Shown: positions 1 to 8,865, counted from the stretch's first letter. The stretch is DNA of 64,000 bases from Pseudomonas sp. BCA17 (GCF_004519405.1 NZ_SGWI01000002.1:248001-312000); one strand, 5' to 3'. Numbers and translations: made by a program. The notes: a model not told the origin generated them from the sequence alone.

Positions 1-81
1 AGTATCCTGCAGCCACTTGAGGATCACCGAAGTGTCCAGGCCGCCGGAATACGCGAGAACGACCTTGTTTACGTCGGCCAT
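1..81 (-). CDS. argG: argininosuccinate synthase, N-terminal 27 codons only
   Basis: The first 81 bases read on the minus strand give an ATG and 27 open codons that run off the window edge. The translation begins [20 protein letters not shown], which carries the SGGLDTS pyrophosphate-binding loop of argininosuccinate synthase. This enzyme joins citrulline and aspartate using ATP in arginine synthesis. The start is supported by the usual ArgG N-terminus and by the tandem ArgR-like sites about 60-100 bases upstream. The stop lies outside the window. Confidence 0.93.
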   Translation of the reverse strand, partial: MADVNKVVLAYSGGLDTSVILKWLQDT

Positions 82-135
82 GCCATCACTCCACGGGGTT
101 GTACGGAAAGGCGTCGATTCTACCGACCAAAACCG

Positions 136-177
136 CGAATTTACAGAGGCGCGACAGCAAATGAAGATAAAGCGACA
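136..177 (-). promoter_or_regulatory. tandem ArgR operator half-sites upstream of argG
   Basis: Read on the minus strand, TGTCGC occurs at 177-172 and again at 156-151, exactly 21 bases apart. That is the spacing of the P. aeruginosa ArgR half-site TGTCGC-N8-AA-N5 repeated head to tail. The second copy has the AA at its expected place (142-141); the first has CA instead. The site sits between motY and the argG start, so ArgR control of argG is the natural reading. Confidence 0.7.
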
Positions 178-222
178 GATTATGTCGAACGGGCGACCGA
201 TGGTCGCACCTTATGAAGCGCC

Positions 223-1131
223 CTATGAAATATGCGCGGGGTTGCTCGGGCCTGTGGCTGAAGGCGCTGGTTTCTCGGGGGCTGCTACCCGTTCAAGTTG
301 GATGTTGACGCGACGGTTGCGCGCTCGATTGGCCGCATTGGTGTTGGGAGCCAACGGGTAGCTTTCGCCATAGAAACGCATGGTGATTTGCGACTCTGGA
401 ATACCATTGGCCTTCAAGTAGTCCATCACGGCCAGCGCACGACGCCGCGAGACATCACGGTTGGCCAGACGATTGCCGCTGTTATCGGAATGACCGTTCA
501 ACTCGACATGGTTGACCGTGGGGTCGGCTTTCATGAATGCGATGATCACCGACAGCTTTTTCTTGGCGGCGGCATCCAGTTCGATGCCGCCGCCCGGAAA
601 CCCGACCTCGGTCTGTTTGACCTGATCGTAATTCATCGGCAGCAGCTTGGTGGTGCACACCTGATAATCGTTGTAGGCCTTGTTGAACTTCACCGGCAGC
701 AGGCGTATCTCCGAATAGCCACCCTCACGCGCGTAATGCCGCACGGTTGGACTACGCCCCTCCAGCAAACCATTGAACAGGCGACTGGCTTGGGCTTGGG
801 AGCTGTTGAACAGCACATCGCCACTGCCCACACGCACGGCACCGAGATTGATATCACCCCGGCCGGGTTGCCAAGGGGCGGCGGCGGCCAACAAGGTGGC
901 CGAACCTGCGCCGAGCGAGCCGTTGTAGGCTTTCAGACGAAACGTCGCCTGCTCGCCGGCGCGGCGCACGAACTCTCCGGAACCGAAATCGGTGATCGGT
1001 TGCGCCAGACGGCACTCGAACTGATCGCCCTCCACCTTCCACTCAATATTCTCCAGGCGCGTCTGGAACGTGAGGGCCATCACAGGCAGGCTGGCGAACA
1101 CACTGAGCAGGGCTAGATAATGCTGGCGCAC
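223..1131 (-). CDS. motY: sodium-driven flagellar stator component MotY (OmpA family)
   Basis: A 302-residue exported protein. An N-terminal hydrophobic segment (about residues 5-20, ending near VMALTF) looks like a signal peptide. A MotY-type domain follows, and the C-terminal third is an OmpA-like peptidoglycan-binding domain with NGHSDNSGNRLANRDVSRRR and a NRARNRRVNI end. MotY forms the T ring that holds stators at the flagellar motor in the periplasm. The open frame extends to a GTG at 1143. I chose the GTG at 1131 because GGAG lies six bases before it and it gives a shorter, cleaner signal peptide. A FliA-type promoter lies about 65-90 bases upstream. The argG-motY-pyrC order matches P. 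aeruginosa. Confidence 0.88.
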   Translation of the reverse strand: MRQHYLALLSVFASLPVMALTFQTRLENIEWKVEGDQFECRLAQPITDFGSGEFVRRAGEQATFRLKAYNGSLGAGSATLLAAAAPWQPGRGDINLGAVRVGSGDVLFNSSQAQASRLFNGLLEGRSPTVRHYAREGGYSEIRLLPVKFNKAYNDYQVCTTKLLPMNYDQVKQTEVGFPGGGIELDAAAKKKLSVIIAFMKADPTVNHVELNGHSDNSGNRLANRDVSRRRALAVMDYLKANGIPESQITMRFYGESYPLAPNTNAANRARNRRVNIQLERVAAPEKPAPSATGPSNPAHIS

Positions 1132-1194
1132 GGGAGGCTCCACTGGTTTCTACAACACTTCAAAGCGTCATACATCGTTAAGGCATACCCGGGG

Positions 1195-1221
1195 ATATCG
1201 GTCGCATCCTGCAAAACTTGA
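1195..1221 (-). promoter_or_regulatory. candidate FliA (sigma-28) promoter for motY
   Basis: On the minus strand TCAA (1221-1218) is followed after exactly 15 bases by ACCGATAT (1202-1195). The sigma-28 consensus is TAAA-N15-GCCGATAA, so spacing is exact and most positions match. It points at motY, a gene expected in the late flagellar class. Confidence 0.6.
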
Positions 1222-1287
1222 TAGCGAGTGCCTGCAAGTGTCTTTTCCGGTAGCATTCCCACCAGATTGACCCGCCTGGAATCCCCA

Positions 1288-2334
1288 ATGTCCGACCGCC
1301 TGACCCTGCTGCGTCCCGACGACTGGCATATTCATCTTCGCGATGGTGCTGCGTTAACCCAAACTGTGGCCGATGTTGCGCGCACGTTCGGCCGCGCCAT
1401 CATCATGCCTAACCTGGTACCGCCGGTCCGTAATGCCGCCGAAGCCGACGCCTATCGCCAGCGTATCCTCGCTGCACGGCCGGCCGGCAGCCGCTTCGAA
1501 CCGCTGATGGTGCTCTACCTGACCGACCGCACCCAACCTGACGAAATTCGCCAGGCCAAAGCCAGCGGTTTCGTGCATGCCGCCAAGTTGTACCCGGCGG
1601 GCGCGACCACCAACTCAGATTCCGGCGTAACCAGTATCGACAAGATCCTGCCAGCCATCGAAGCCATGGCCGAAGTCGGCATGCCGTTGCTGATCCACGG
1701 TGAAGTCACCCGTGGTGATGTCGACGTATTCGATCGTGAAAAGATCTTCATCGACGAGCATATGCGCCGTGTGGTCGAGCTGTTCCCCACCCTCAAGGTG
1801 GTGTTCGAGCACATCACCACAGCCGATGCCGTGCAGTTCGTCACCGAGGCCTCGGCCAACGTCGGCGCGACGATCACCGCACATCACCTGCTCTACAACC
1901 GCAACCACATGCTGGTGGGCGGGATTCGGCCGCACTTCTATTGCCTGCCGATCCTCAAGCGCAACACCCATCAGGTGGCCTTGCTGGACGCGGCAACCAG
2001 CGGCAACCCGAAGTTTTTCCTCGGCACCGACTCCGCCCCCCACGCCCAGCACGCCAAGGAAGCCGCATGCGGCTGCGCCGGTTGCTACACCGCGTATGCG
2101 GCGATCGAGTTGTACGCCGAAGCGTTCGAACAGCGTAACGCCCTGGACAAACTCGAAGGTTTCGCCAGCCTCAACGGCCCACGTTTCTACGGCCTGCCGG
2201 CGAATACCGACCGCATTACCCTGGTCCGCGAAGACTGGACCGCCCCTGCCAGCCTGCCGTTCGGCGAGCTGACCGTCATCCCGCTGCGCGCCGGTGAGAC
2301 ACTGCGCTGGCGCCTGCTGGAGGAAAGCAAGTGA
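1288..2334 (+). CDS. pyrC: dihydroorotase, class II
   Basis: A 348-residue zinc amidohydrolase that cyclises carbamoyl-aspartate to dihydroorotate, the third step of pyrimidine synthesis. Visible signatures are the metal-binding HIHLRD near residue 16, the AAKLYPAG segment that holds the carbamylated lysine, LLIHGEV, and the GTDSAPH loop near residue 250. Length fits the E. coli-type PyrC. The frame is open from 1228, but the ATG at 1288 starts the usual [21 protein letters not shown]-terminus. Its stop overlaps the GTG start of rnt by four bases, so the two are probably co-transcribed. Confidence 0.95.
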   Translation: MSDRLTLLRPDDWHIHLRDGAALTQTVADVARTFGRAIIMPNLVPPVRNAAEADAYRQRILAARPAGSRFEPLMVLYLTDRTQPDEIRQAKASGFVHAAKLYPAGATTNSDSGVTSIDKILPAIEAMAEVGMPLLIHGEVTRGDVDVFDREKIFIDEHMRRVVELFPTLKVVFEHITTADAVQFVTEASANVGATITAHHLLYNRNHMLVGGIRPHFYCLPILKRNTHQVALLDAATSGNPKFFLGTDSAPHAQHAKEAACGCAGCYTAYAAIELYAEAFEQRNALDKLEGFASLNGPRFYGLPANTDRITLVREDWTAPASLPFGELTVIPLRAGETLRWRLLEESK

Positions 2335-3002
2335 GTGAAGATCATTTCGACGACGAACACGAGCACAGTGGTGGCGGCTCCCGTCACCCGATGGCCGAGC
2401 GGTTTCGCGGTTATCTGCCGGTTGTCATCGACGTAGAGACCGGTGGTTTCAATTGCGCCACCGACGCGCTGCTGGAAATCGCCGCTACTACCATCGGCAT
2501 GGATGAACAGGGCTTCGTGTACCCGGAACACACCCACTTCTTTCGTGTCGAGCCATTCGAAGGCGCCAACATCGAGGCGGCGGCCCTGGAGTTCACCGGG
2601 ATCAAGCTGGACCACCCCCTGCGCATGGCCGTGAGTGAAGAGGCGGCACTGACCGATATCTTCCGTGGCGTGCGTAAGGCACTGAAGGCCAATGGCTGCA
2701 AACGTGCGATCCTGGTGGGACACAACAGCAGCTTCGACCTGGGGTTCCTGAACGCGGCCGTGGCTCGGCTGGACATGAAACGCAATCCGTTCCATCCGTT
2801 CTCCAGCTTCGACACGGCCACCCTCGCCGGCCTGGCTTATGGCCAGACGGTATTGGCCAAGGCGTGCCAGGCAGCGGGTATCGACTTCGACGGTCGCGAG
2901 GCCCACTCGGCACGCTACGACACCGAGAAGACCGCCGAGCTGTTCTGCGGCATCGTAAACCGCTGGAAAGACATGGGCGGCTGGGAAGACTTCAACGACT
3001 GA
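2331..3002 (+). CDS. rnt: ribonuclease T
   Basis: A 223-residue DEDD-family 3'-5' exoribonuclease that trims the CCA ends of tRNAs and the 3' ends of other stable RNAs. The first exonuclease motif is seen as [10 protein letters not shown] (residues about 29-38), the second region as [11 protein letters not shown], and the third as [15 protein letters not shown] with the catalytic His and Asp. It starts with GTG inside the pyrC stop (GTGA overlap), indicating translational coupling. A strong terminator follows about 95 bases after the stop. Confidence 0.93.
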   Translation: MSEDHFDDEHEHSGGGSRHPMAERFRGYLPVVIDVETGGFNCATDALLEIAATTIGMDEQGFVYPEHTHFFRVEPFEGANIEAAALEFTGIKLDHPLRMAVSEEAALTDIFRGVRKALKANGCKRAILVGHNSSFDLGFLNAAVARLDMKRNPFHPFSSFDTATLAGLAYGQTVLAKACQAAGIDFDGREAHSARYDTEKTAELFCGIVNRWKDMGGWEDFND

Positions 3003-3096
3003 AAGGGCTCTGCGGTGAGCGGGCTTGCCCTGACTTTTTCGTAGGACGGCATTTACGCTTATTGCCCCGCTCACTACAGGGGCATCGCCCAGGCAT

Positions 3097-3128
3097 AAAA
3101 AAACCGGCCTTCTCAGGCCGGTTTTTTT
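3097..3128. terminator. bidirectional rho-independent terminator between rnt and peroxiredoxin gene
   Basis: The stem AACCGGCCT / AGGCCGGTT with loop TCTC is flanked by an A tract on the left and a T tract on the right, so it can end the converging rnt and peroxiredoxin transcripts. Confidence 0.9.
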
Positions 3129-3144
3129 GTACCGCGATTCTGGC

Positions 3145-3747
3145 TTACAGCTTGCCAGCGTTCTCGGTCAGGTAAGCCGCAACGCCTTCTGGCGAAGCGT
3201 TCATGCCCTTGTCGCCTTTTTTCCAGTTGGCAGGGCAAACTTCGCCGTGCTCTTCGTGGAATTGCAAAGCGTCGACCAGACGGATCAGTTCTTCCATGTT
3301 ACGGCCCAGCGGCAGGTCGTTGATGATCTGCGAGCGCACAACGCCCTTGTCGTCGATCAGGAACGCGCCACGGAATGCCACGCCGCCTTCGGACTCGACG
3401 TCGTAGGCTTTGGCGATGTCGTGCTTCATGTCGGCAGCCATGGTGTATTTGACTTTGCCGATACCGCCATCATTGATGGCAGTGTTGCGCCAAGCGTTGT
3501 GGGTGAAATGAGAGTCGATGGAAACGGCTACCACTTCAACGTTGCGCGCCTTGAAATCGTCCATGCGATGGTCCAGAGCGATCAGCTCCGAAGGGCAAAC
3601 GAAGGTGAAGTCCAGCGGGTAGAAGAACACCAGGCCGTATTTGCCTTTGATGGCTTCAGACAGTTTGAAGCTGTCTACGATTTCGCCATTGCCGAGGACG
3701 GCAGGTACGTCGAAATCCGGGGCTTGTTTACCGACGAGTACGCTCAT
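3145..3747 (-). CDS. 2-Cys peroxiredoxin (AhpC/TSA family)
   Basis: A 200-residue thiol peroxidase that reduces hydrogen peroxide and organic hydroperoxides. The peroxidatic cysteine is Cys51 in FTFVCPSE and the resolving cysteine is Cys171 in GEVCPANW, which makes it a typical 2-Cys enzyme. The frame stays open to 3822, but the ATG at 3747 has a clear AGGAGA ribosome site and starts MSVLVGKQAPDF as in the family. It matches the position of PA3529. It converges on rnt and lies divergent from bfd, fitting an iron and oxidative-stress neighbourhood. I give no symbol because AhpC and TsaA names are used inconsistently. Confidence 0.93.
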   Translation of the reverse strand: MSVLVGKQAPDFDVPAVLGNGEIVDSFKLSEAIKGKYGLVFFYPLDFTFVCPSELIALDHRMDDFKARNVEVVAVSIDSHFTHNAWRNTAINDGGIGKVKYTMAADMKHDIAKAYDVESEGGVAFRGAFLIDDKGVVRSQIINDLPLGRNMEELIRLVDALQFHEEHGEVCPANWKKGDKGMNASPEGVAAYLTENAGKL

Positions 3748-3925
3748 TGGGTATCTCCTGATGCAGGGGTGACGATTGAAGTAAAAGGACCGGCCCTTGA
3801 GTTTGCCGCATTCCGGCGACAACCCTGTGACGCAGTCACGCTTCGTAAAGACCGACCATCATACACTGAAAAAACCGTTCGTCAGTGCGGGCGCAGTGCC
3901 AGCAACTACCCTACGAATCCACTTT

Positions 3926-3944
3926 GACAATCATTCTCGTTAAC
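3926..3944. promoter_or_regulatory. Fur-box-like site upstream of bfd
   Basis: GACAATCATTCTCGTTAAC matches 13 of 19 positions of the Fur consensus (GATAATGATAATCATTATC). It lies 47 bases before the bfd start, where Fur repression would make bfd respond to low iron. This fits the known induction of bfd in iron-starved Pseudomonas. Confidence 0.6.
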
Positions 3945-3991
3945 ATTAAGATCCACCGCACTTAAGTCTTAAACCTGCGACGGTTCTCCTT

Positions 3992-4210
3992 ATGTATGTC
4001 TGCCTCTGCACTGGCGTCACCGACGGACAAATCCGCGAAGCAATCTACGAAGGTTGCTGCAGCTACAAGGAAGTGCGTGAAACCACCGGTGTTGCCAGCC
4101 AGTGCGGAAAATGTGCTTGCCTGGCCAAACAAGTGGTACGGGAAACCCTGACACAGTTGCAGACCGCACAGACAGCGCTCCCCTATTCTGCAGAATTTAC
4201 ACACGCTTAA
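3992..4210 (+). CDS. bfd: bacterioferritin-associated ferredoxin
   Basis: A 72-residue [2Fe-2S] protein that docks on bacterioferritin and passes electrons to reduce and release stored iron. The cluster ligands are visible as Cys4, Cys6, Cys38 and Cys41 (CLC near the start and CGKC). It is flanked by a Fur-like box upstream and a hairpin terminator downstream, so it is probably expressed alone. The adjacent bfr gene encodes its probable partner. Confidence 0.95.
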   Translation: MYVCLCTGVTDGQIREAIYEGCCSYKEVRETTGVASQCGKCACLAKQVVRETLTQLQTAQTALPYSAEFTHA

Positions 4211-4227
4211 ATCAGCGTGTTTTGAAG

Positions 4228-4253
4228 AACCGGACTTGGTGTCCGGTTTTTTT
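4228..4253 (+). terminator. rho-independent terminator after bfd
   Basis: An eight-base stem AACCGGAC / GTCCGGTT with a five-base loop is followed by a run of T. It separates bfd from bfr. Confidence 0.85.
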
Positions 4254-4411
4254 ATGCCTGCAATTCAACTAGTTAGCGTCAAAACGCGGAACACAAACAT
4301 TCTTATTCCTATTAATTTTCATTTATTATTCAATAACTTAGGTTTGACACCCAGTATTTCGCCGCTCAAACTCCGCCCTATACACAGCAATTACAGGGCA
4401 GGACCCCAGTC

Positions 4412-4882
4412 ATGAAAGGCGACATTTCAGTCATCCAGCAACTCAACAAAATCCTTGCCAATGAACTGGTCGCGATCAATCAGTACTTTCTGCATGCGCG
4501 CATGTATGACGATTGGGGCCTGGAAAAGCTGGGCAAGCGTGAATACAAAGAATCCATCAAGGCCATGAAGGACGCGGACGCCCTGATCAAGCGCATCCTG
4601 TTCCTGGAAGGCCTGCCGAACGTGCAGGACCTGGGCAAGCTGAATATCGGCGAACACTCCCAGGAAATGATCAGCAGCGACCTGAAGTTCGAACACAAGA
4701 GCCACAGCGACCTCAAGGCCGCCATTGCGCATTGCGAAAGCCAGGGCGACTTCGGCAGCCGTGAACTGCTGGAAGATATCCTGGAAGATCAGGAAGAGCA
4801 TATCGACTGGCTGGAAACCCAACTGGGCCTGATCGACAAAGTCAGCCTGGAAAACTACCTGCAATCGCAGATGGGTGAATAA
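4412..4882 (+). CDS. bfr: bacterioferritin, haem-ligand type with degenerate ferroxidase centre
   Basis: A 156-residue ferritin-like subunit of the 24-mer iron-storage shell, aligning without gaps to my recollection of P. aeruginosa BfrB (PA3531). Met52, the axial haem ligand, is kept. Of the six usual di-iron ferroxidase ligands, Glu18, Glu94 and His130 remain, but positions 51, 54 and 127 read Ala, Asp and Gln instead of Glu, His and Glu. The subunit therefore probably binds haem but should not oxidise iron well alone. Mixed-subunit bacterioferritins are known in P. putida and Neisseria, so a second ferroxidase-competent subunit elsewhere is likely. The 200-base AT-rich gap to bfd contains a TTGACA at about 4344. 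Confidence 0.93.
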   Translation: MKGDISVIQQLNKILANELVAINQYFLHARMYDDWGLEKLGKREYKESIKAMKDADALIKRILFLEGLPNVQDLGKLNIGEHSQEMISSDLKFEHKSHSDLKAAIAHCESQGDFGSRELLEDILEDQEEHIDWLETQLGLIDKVSLENYLQSQMGE

Positions 4883-4900
4883 CCCCGAAACGCAGGTACA

Positions 4901-4935
4901 AAAAAGCCCCGCTCTCTTGGAGAAGCGGGGCTTTT
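4901..4935. terminator. bidirectional terminator between bfr and grxD
   Basis: AAAAAGCCCCGCT pairs with AGCGGGGCTTTTT around a short loop, giving A and T tracts on both sides for two convergent genes. A partial second GCGGGGCTTTTTT copy follows at 4940-4951. Confidence 0.88.
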
Positions 4936-4973
4936 TATTGCGGGGCTTTTTTACAAAAGCACCTTAACAAGCA

Positions 4974-5312
4974 TCAAGCGTCAGTCTTGGCAGCGGCGTT
5001 TGCCGCGGCTTCCTTGATCAGCGCTTGCAGCGAGCCATCAGCCGCCATCTCAACGATGATGTCGCTACCGCCGACCAGTTCACCGGCTACCCACAGTTGT
5101 GGGAAGGTAGGCCAGTTGGCGTATTTCGGCAGGTTGGCGCGGATTTCAGGGTTTTGCAGGATATCCACGTAAGCGAATTTCTCGCCACACGCCATGATGG
5201 CCTGGGAAGCTTTCGCGGAGAAACCGCACTGAGGAGCGTTTGGCGCGCCCTTCATGTAAAGCAGAATGGTGTTGTTGGCAATCTGCTCTTTGATCGTTTC
5301 GATGATATCCAT
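4974..5312 (-). CDS. grxD: monothiol glutaredoxin (Grx4 family)
   Basis: A 112-residue glutaredoxin with the CGFS active site at Cys29 and the TFPQLWVAGELVGGSDI glutathione-binding segment. CGFS glutaredoxins bind and transfer [2Fe-2S] clusters rather than act as general reductases. The ribosome site GAGG precedes the ATG. Its place next to bfd and bfr groups it with iron handling, as in P. aeruginosa PA3533. Confidence 0.95.
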   Translation of the reverse strand: MDIIETIKEQIANNTILLYMKGAPNAPQCGFSAKASQAIMACGEKFAYVDILQNPEIRANLPKYANWPTFPQLWVAGELVGGSDIIVEMAADGSLQALIKEAAANAAAKTDA

Positions 5313-5398
5313 GGAACACCTCTGCAGGAACTTCGCGACTCACAGGTCGGCACGGTGACGCATTGTAACGCAAAATTCCCGCGCGGTGCTCAGGCAGC

Positions 5399-7507
5399 TT
5401 ATGCCGCCGCAACCCGTACGGGCACCCCGTTCAGCGCGGCATTCCCGGATAACTCATCTAACTGCCGTTCATCGGTCAAGTCATTCGCACTGGCCCCCGG
5501 CTGCCCGCTGGCAATGGCCATCTGCACGCCTGGCCGGCCATGGCCCCAACCGTGGGGCAGGCTGACCACGCCCGGCATCATGTCCAGACTGGCGAGCACC
5601 TCCACCTCGACCATGCCGATACGCGAACTGACGCGCACCCGCTGACCGTCACTCAACTGACGCCGGGCCAGGTCTTCGGGGTGCATCAACAGCTGGTGGC
5701 GAGGCTTGCCTTTCACCAGACGGTGATAGTTATGCATCCAGGAATTATTGCTGCGTACGTGCCGGCGACCGATCAGCAACAGCTCATCGTCCTTGGGTAC
5801 CGGTTGCACCGCGAAGCGCGCAAGATCCGCCAAAATCACCGCGGGCGCCGCCTGCACCTGGCCATTGGCCGTTTTCAGGCGTGCCGCAAGATTGGGCTTG
5901 AGCGGCCCCAAGTCCACGCCATGGGGATGATCGGCCAACATCGCCACTGACAATTTGTGACTGGAGGCATCGCCATAGACGCCGGCGCGCAACCCGAAAT
6001 CAATCATCTTCATGGGTTCCATCGTGGGCTTGAGCGCCACGCCGGTCAGCGTGGCAAACGCCTTGGCCAGGCCGACGAAAATCTCCCAATCGTGCAACGC
6101 ACCCTCAGGCTTTGGCAGGATCGCGCGATTGAAACGAGTGACGTTGCGCACGGCGAACATATTGAAGGTGGTGTCGTAGTGGTCGTTCTCCAGCGCCGAG
6201 GTGGACGGCAGGATCAGGTCGGCATAGCGCGTGGTCTCGTTGATATAAAGGTCGATGCTGACCATGAACTCCAGGCCATCCAACGCCTGCTCCAGCTGGC
6301 GGCCATTGGGCGTCGACAGCACAGGATTGCCCGCCACCGTCACCAGCGCCCGGATCTGTCCGTCACCTTCGGTCAACATTTCTTCGGCCAATGCCGACAC
6401 GGGCAACTCACCGCCATACTCCGGACGCCCGGAAACCCGACTTTGCCAACGATTGAAATGCCCACCGCCGGTTGACGCCACCAGGTCCACCGCCGGTGTG
6501 GTGCACAACGCACCGCCGACACGATCCAGATTACCGGTCACCAGGTTGATCAGTTGCACCAGCCAATGACAAAGGGTGCCGAAGGCCTGCGTCGAGACCC
6601 CCATTCGTCCATAGCACACGGCCTTGTCGGCGGCGGCAAAGTCTCGCGCCAATTGACGAATCTGCTCGGCGGGCACCGCACATTGGCGGCTCATCGCATC
6701 GGCGGTAAACCCGGCGATCGCCTGCCTCACATCCTCAAGACCTTCAACCGGCAAATGACTGGCGCGGGTCAGGTTCTCGCTGAACAACGTGTTGAGTACC
6801 CCGAACAACAGCGCGGCATCCCCTCCCGGGCGCACGAACAGGTGTTGATCGGCCATCGCGGCCGTCTCGCTGCGTCGTGGATCGACCACTACCACTTTGC
6901 CCCCACGGGCCTGGATGGCTTTCAGGCGCTTCTCCACATCCGGCACCGTCATGATGCTGCCATTGGACGCCAGCGGGTTGCCGCCAAGGATCAGCATGAA
7001 ATCGGTGTGGTCGATATCCGGGATCGGCAACAGCAAGCCGTGGCCATACATGAGGTGACTGGTGAGGTGGTGGGGCAATTGGTCCACCGAGGTCGCCGAG
7101 AACCGATTGCGCGTCTTGAGCAAGCCGAGGAAGTAGTTGCTGTGGGTCATCAGCCCGTAGTTGTGCACGCTGGGGTTGCCCTGATACACCGCCACCGCGT
7201 TCTGCCCATGGCGCGCCTGGATATCGGCCAGCCGCTCGGCGACGTGTGCGAATGCATCCTCCCAGGGGATCGGCTGCCATTCGCTGCCCACTCTCAGCAT
7301 CGGTTGGCGCAGACGGTCCGGGTCATTCTGGATATCTTGCAGCGCCACGGCCTTGGGACAGATATGCCCACGGCTGAACGTGTCCTGCGGGTCCCCCTTG
7401 ATCGAGGTAATCGCCAGGTGGCCGTCGTCGGCCAGGGTGGTTTCCAGGGTCAGGCCGCAGATGGCTTCACACAGGTGGCAGGCTCGGTGGTGGAGAGTCT
7501 TGGTCAT
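5399..7507 (-). CDS. molybdopterin-dependent oxidoreductase, [4Fe-4S] type
   Basis: A 702-residue protein of the DMSO reductase / formate dehydrogenase superfamily. The N-terminus has Cys-x2-Cys-x3-Cys (CHLCEAIC) with a fourth Cys in GHICPKA, which binds [4Fe-4S]. Later landmarks are LILGGNPLASNGS and VVVDPRRSETA for the molybdopterin guanine dinucleotide, and a C-terminal barrel domain near residues 580-700 (LLLIGRRHVRSNNSWMHN). No Tat signal peptide is seen, so it is probably cytoplasmic. At the usual metal-ligand position (SVDQLPHHLTSHLMYG, about residue 140) I see no Cys or selenocysteine. The substrate is unknown. It stands alone, ending about 90 bases from grxD. Confidence 0.85.
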   Translation of the reverse strand: MTKTLHHRACHLCEAICGLTLETTLADDGHLAITSIKGDPQDTFSRGHICPKAVALQDIQNDPDRLRQPMLRVGSEWQPIPWEDAFAHVAERLADIQARHGQNAVAVYQGNPSVHNYGLMTHSNYFLGLLKTRNRFSATSVDQLPHHLTSHLMYGHGLLLPIPDIDHTDFMLILGGNPLASNGSIMTVPDVEKRLKAIQARGGKVVVVDPRRSETAAMADQHLFVRPGGDAALLFGVLNTLFSENLTRASHLPVEGLEDVRQAIAGFTADAMSRQCAVPAEQIRQLARDFAAADKAVCYGRMGVSTQAFGTLCHWLVQLINLVTGNLDRVGGALCTTPAVDLVASTGGGHFNRWQSRVSGRPEYGGELPVSALAEEMLTEGDGQIRALVTVAGNPVLSTPNGRQLEQALDGLEFMVSIDLYINETTRYADLILPSTSALENDHYDTTFNMFAVRNVTRFNRAILPKPEGALHDWEIFVGLAKAFATLTGVALKPTMEPMKMIDFGLRAGVYGDASSHKLSVAMLADHPHGVDLGPLKPNLAARLKTANGQVQAAPAVILADLARFAVQPVPKDDELLLIGRRHVRSNNSWMHNYHRLVKGKPRHQLLMHPEDLARRQLSDGQRVRVSSRIGMVEVEVLASLDMMPGVVSLPHGWGHGRPGVQMAIASGQPGASANDLTDERQLDELSGNAALNGVPVRVAAA

Positions 7508-7944
7508 GGCCAGTCTCTTTTATAGGGGCTTTGGCCCAGACTATGGACCCAGCCCCGCGGAGTCGCCAGCACCGTTCGCCTTGTGAATCGATGGCTATCA
7601 GGCCAAGCCATGTGGCTAAGCATGAGCAAATGTTTCAGACGTTTCCCACACGGTCTCTGAAACCGACACAGCCTGGCCTGGGCCCGCCCTCGCGCATTGC
7701 AAAAGGTTGCAACGCCAGTGTACAAATGCCCCGCTGCCGCCAGGAATCAGTCTTCAAAAGCGCCCTCGTGCCCTTCTTGAACACCCTTAAAATCGTAGCC
7801 CTATTGGTAAGACGCGACATTTAGTGTCAATATCGCGCCTTCCCCTATTTCGTCGCCCCGTGCGGCTTTCGCCGCAGGTCTCGCCCGTTGTCACAATAAA
7901 CAAGGCTTTGAGTATCTGCGGTCTGTTGCAAAAGGTAGTTAATG
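7508..7944. other. intergenic region between the molybdopterin enzyme and argF
   Basis: A 437-base gap between divergent genes. No convincing gene is seen; the short open frames here lack ribosome sites and recognisable products. The right half holds a possible -35 TTGAAC (about 7776) and the ArgR-like sites at 7799-7840, so it is the argF control region. The left half shows GGGCTTTGGCCC near 7526 but no clear promoter. Confidence 0.5.
7799..7840 (-). promoter_or_regulatory. ArgR operator upstream of argF
   Basis: On the minus strand TGTCGC (7819-7814) is followed by eight bases and AA (7805-7804), a full match to TGTCGC-N8-AA-N5. Exactly 21 bases before it a weaker copy reads AGGCGC-N8-CA. 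The same spacing is seen upstream of argG. Binding here would cover the argF promoter and repress it with arginine. Confidence 0.6.
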
Positions 7945-8865
7945 ATGAGCGCAAGGCACTTTCTCTCCCTGATGGATTGCACGCCCGAAGAGCTGGTCAG
8001 CGTGATCCGTCGAGGCATTGAGCTTAAAGACCTGCGTAACCGCGGCGTACTGTTTGAGCCTTTGAAAAACCGCGTGCTCGGGATGATCTTCGAGAAGTCC
8101 TCGACCCGCACCCGCTTATCGTTCGAAGCCGGCATGATCCAGCTGGGCGGCCAGGCGATCTTCCTGTCACCGCGCGATACCCAACTGGGTCGGGGTGAGC
8201 CGATCAGCGACTGCGCCATCGTCATGTCGCGCATGCTGGATGCGGTGATGATCCGTACGTTCGCCCACAGCACATTGACCGAATTTGCCGCCAACTCGCG
8301 CGTACCGGTGATCAACGGCCTGTCCGATGACCTGCATCCCTGCCAATTGCTGGCCGACATGCAAACCTTCCTTGAGCATCGCGGCGCGATCCGAGGCAAG
8401 ACCGTGGCCTGGATCGGCGATGGCAACAACATGTGCAACAGCTATATAGAAGCGGCGATCCAGTTCGATTTCCAACTGCGCATCGCTTGCCCCGAGGGCT
8501 ATGAGCCCGAGGCGCGCTTCCTGGCGCAGGCCGGTGACCGCGTCACCGTGGTGCGCGACCCGCGCGATGCCGTGATCGGTGCGCATCTGGTGAGCACCGA
8601 CGTCTGGACCTCCATGGGCCAGGAAGAAGAAACCGCCCAGCGTCTGGCCTTGTTCGCACCGTTCCAAGTCACCCGCGCGCTGCTCGACCTGGCCGCGCCG
8701 GATGTCTTGTTCATGCACTGTCTGCCAGCGCATCGTGGCGAAGAAATCAGCCTCGACCTGCTGGACGACCCGCGCTCGGTCGCCTGGGACCAGGCCGAAA
8801 ACCGTTTGCACGCGCAGAAGGCCCTGCTCGAGTTCCTGGTAGAGCCGGCGTATCACCACGCATGA
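7945..8865 (+). CDS. argF: ornithine carbamoyltransferase, anabolic
   Basis: A 306-residue enzyme that converts ornithine and carbamoyl phosphate to citrulline in arginine synthesis. The carbamoyl-phosphate loop STRTR is at residues 53-57, the ornithine loop reads DVWTSMG, and [10 protein letters not shown] lies near the C-terminus. The frame has ATG ATG at 7942/7945; I chose the second because it gives the family start [11 protein letters not shown]. The argF stop overlaps the start of the ABC ATPase by four bases. ArgR-like sites lie about 105-145 bases upstream. Confidence 0.95.
   Translation: MSARHFLSLMDCTPEELVSVIRRGIELKDLRNRGVLFEPLKNRVLGMIFEKSSTRTRLSFEAGMIQLGGQAIFLSPRDTQLGRGEPISDCAIVMSRMLDAVMIRTFAHSTLTEFAANSRVPVINGLSDDLHPCQLLADMQTFLEHRGAIRGKTVAWIGDGNNMCNSYIEAAIQFDFQLRIACPEGYEPEARFLAQAGDRVTVVRDPRDAVIGAHLVSTDVWTSMGQEEETAQRLALFAPFQVTRALLDLAAPDVLFMHCLPAHRGEEISLDLLDDPRSVAWDQAENRLHAQKALLEFLVEPAYHHA

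Noticed and set aside
193..207. Hairpin GCGACC-GAT-GGTCGC after motY as a terminator
   Set aside because: The stem is only six bases and no T tract follows on the motY strand.
298..1116. Long plus-strand frame opposite motY
   Set aside because: It mirrors motY in a GC-rich gene, has no ribosome site, and its product is His/Arg/Gln-rich with no recognisable fold.
3014..3074. Inverted GTGAGCGGG / CCCGCTCA-type repeat after rnt
   Set aside because: Nine-base arms about 40 bases apart with a much stronger terminator just downstream; probably chance or a degenerate REP.
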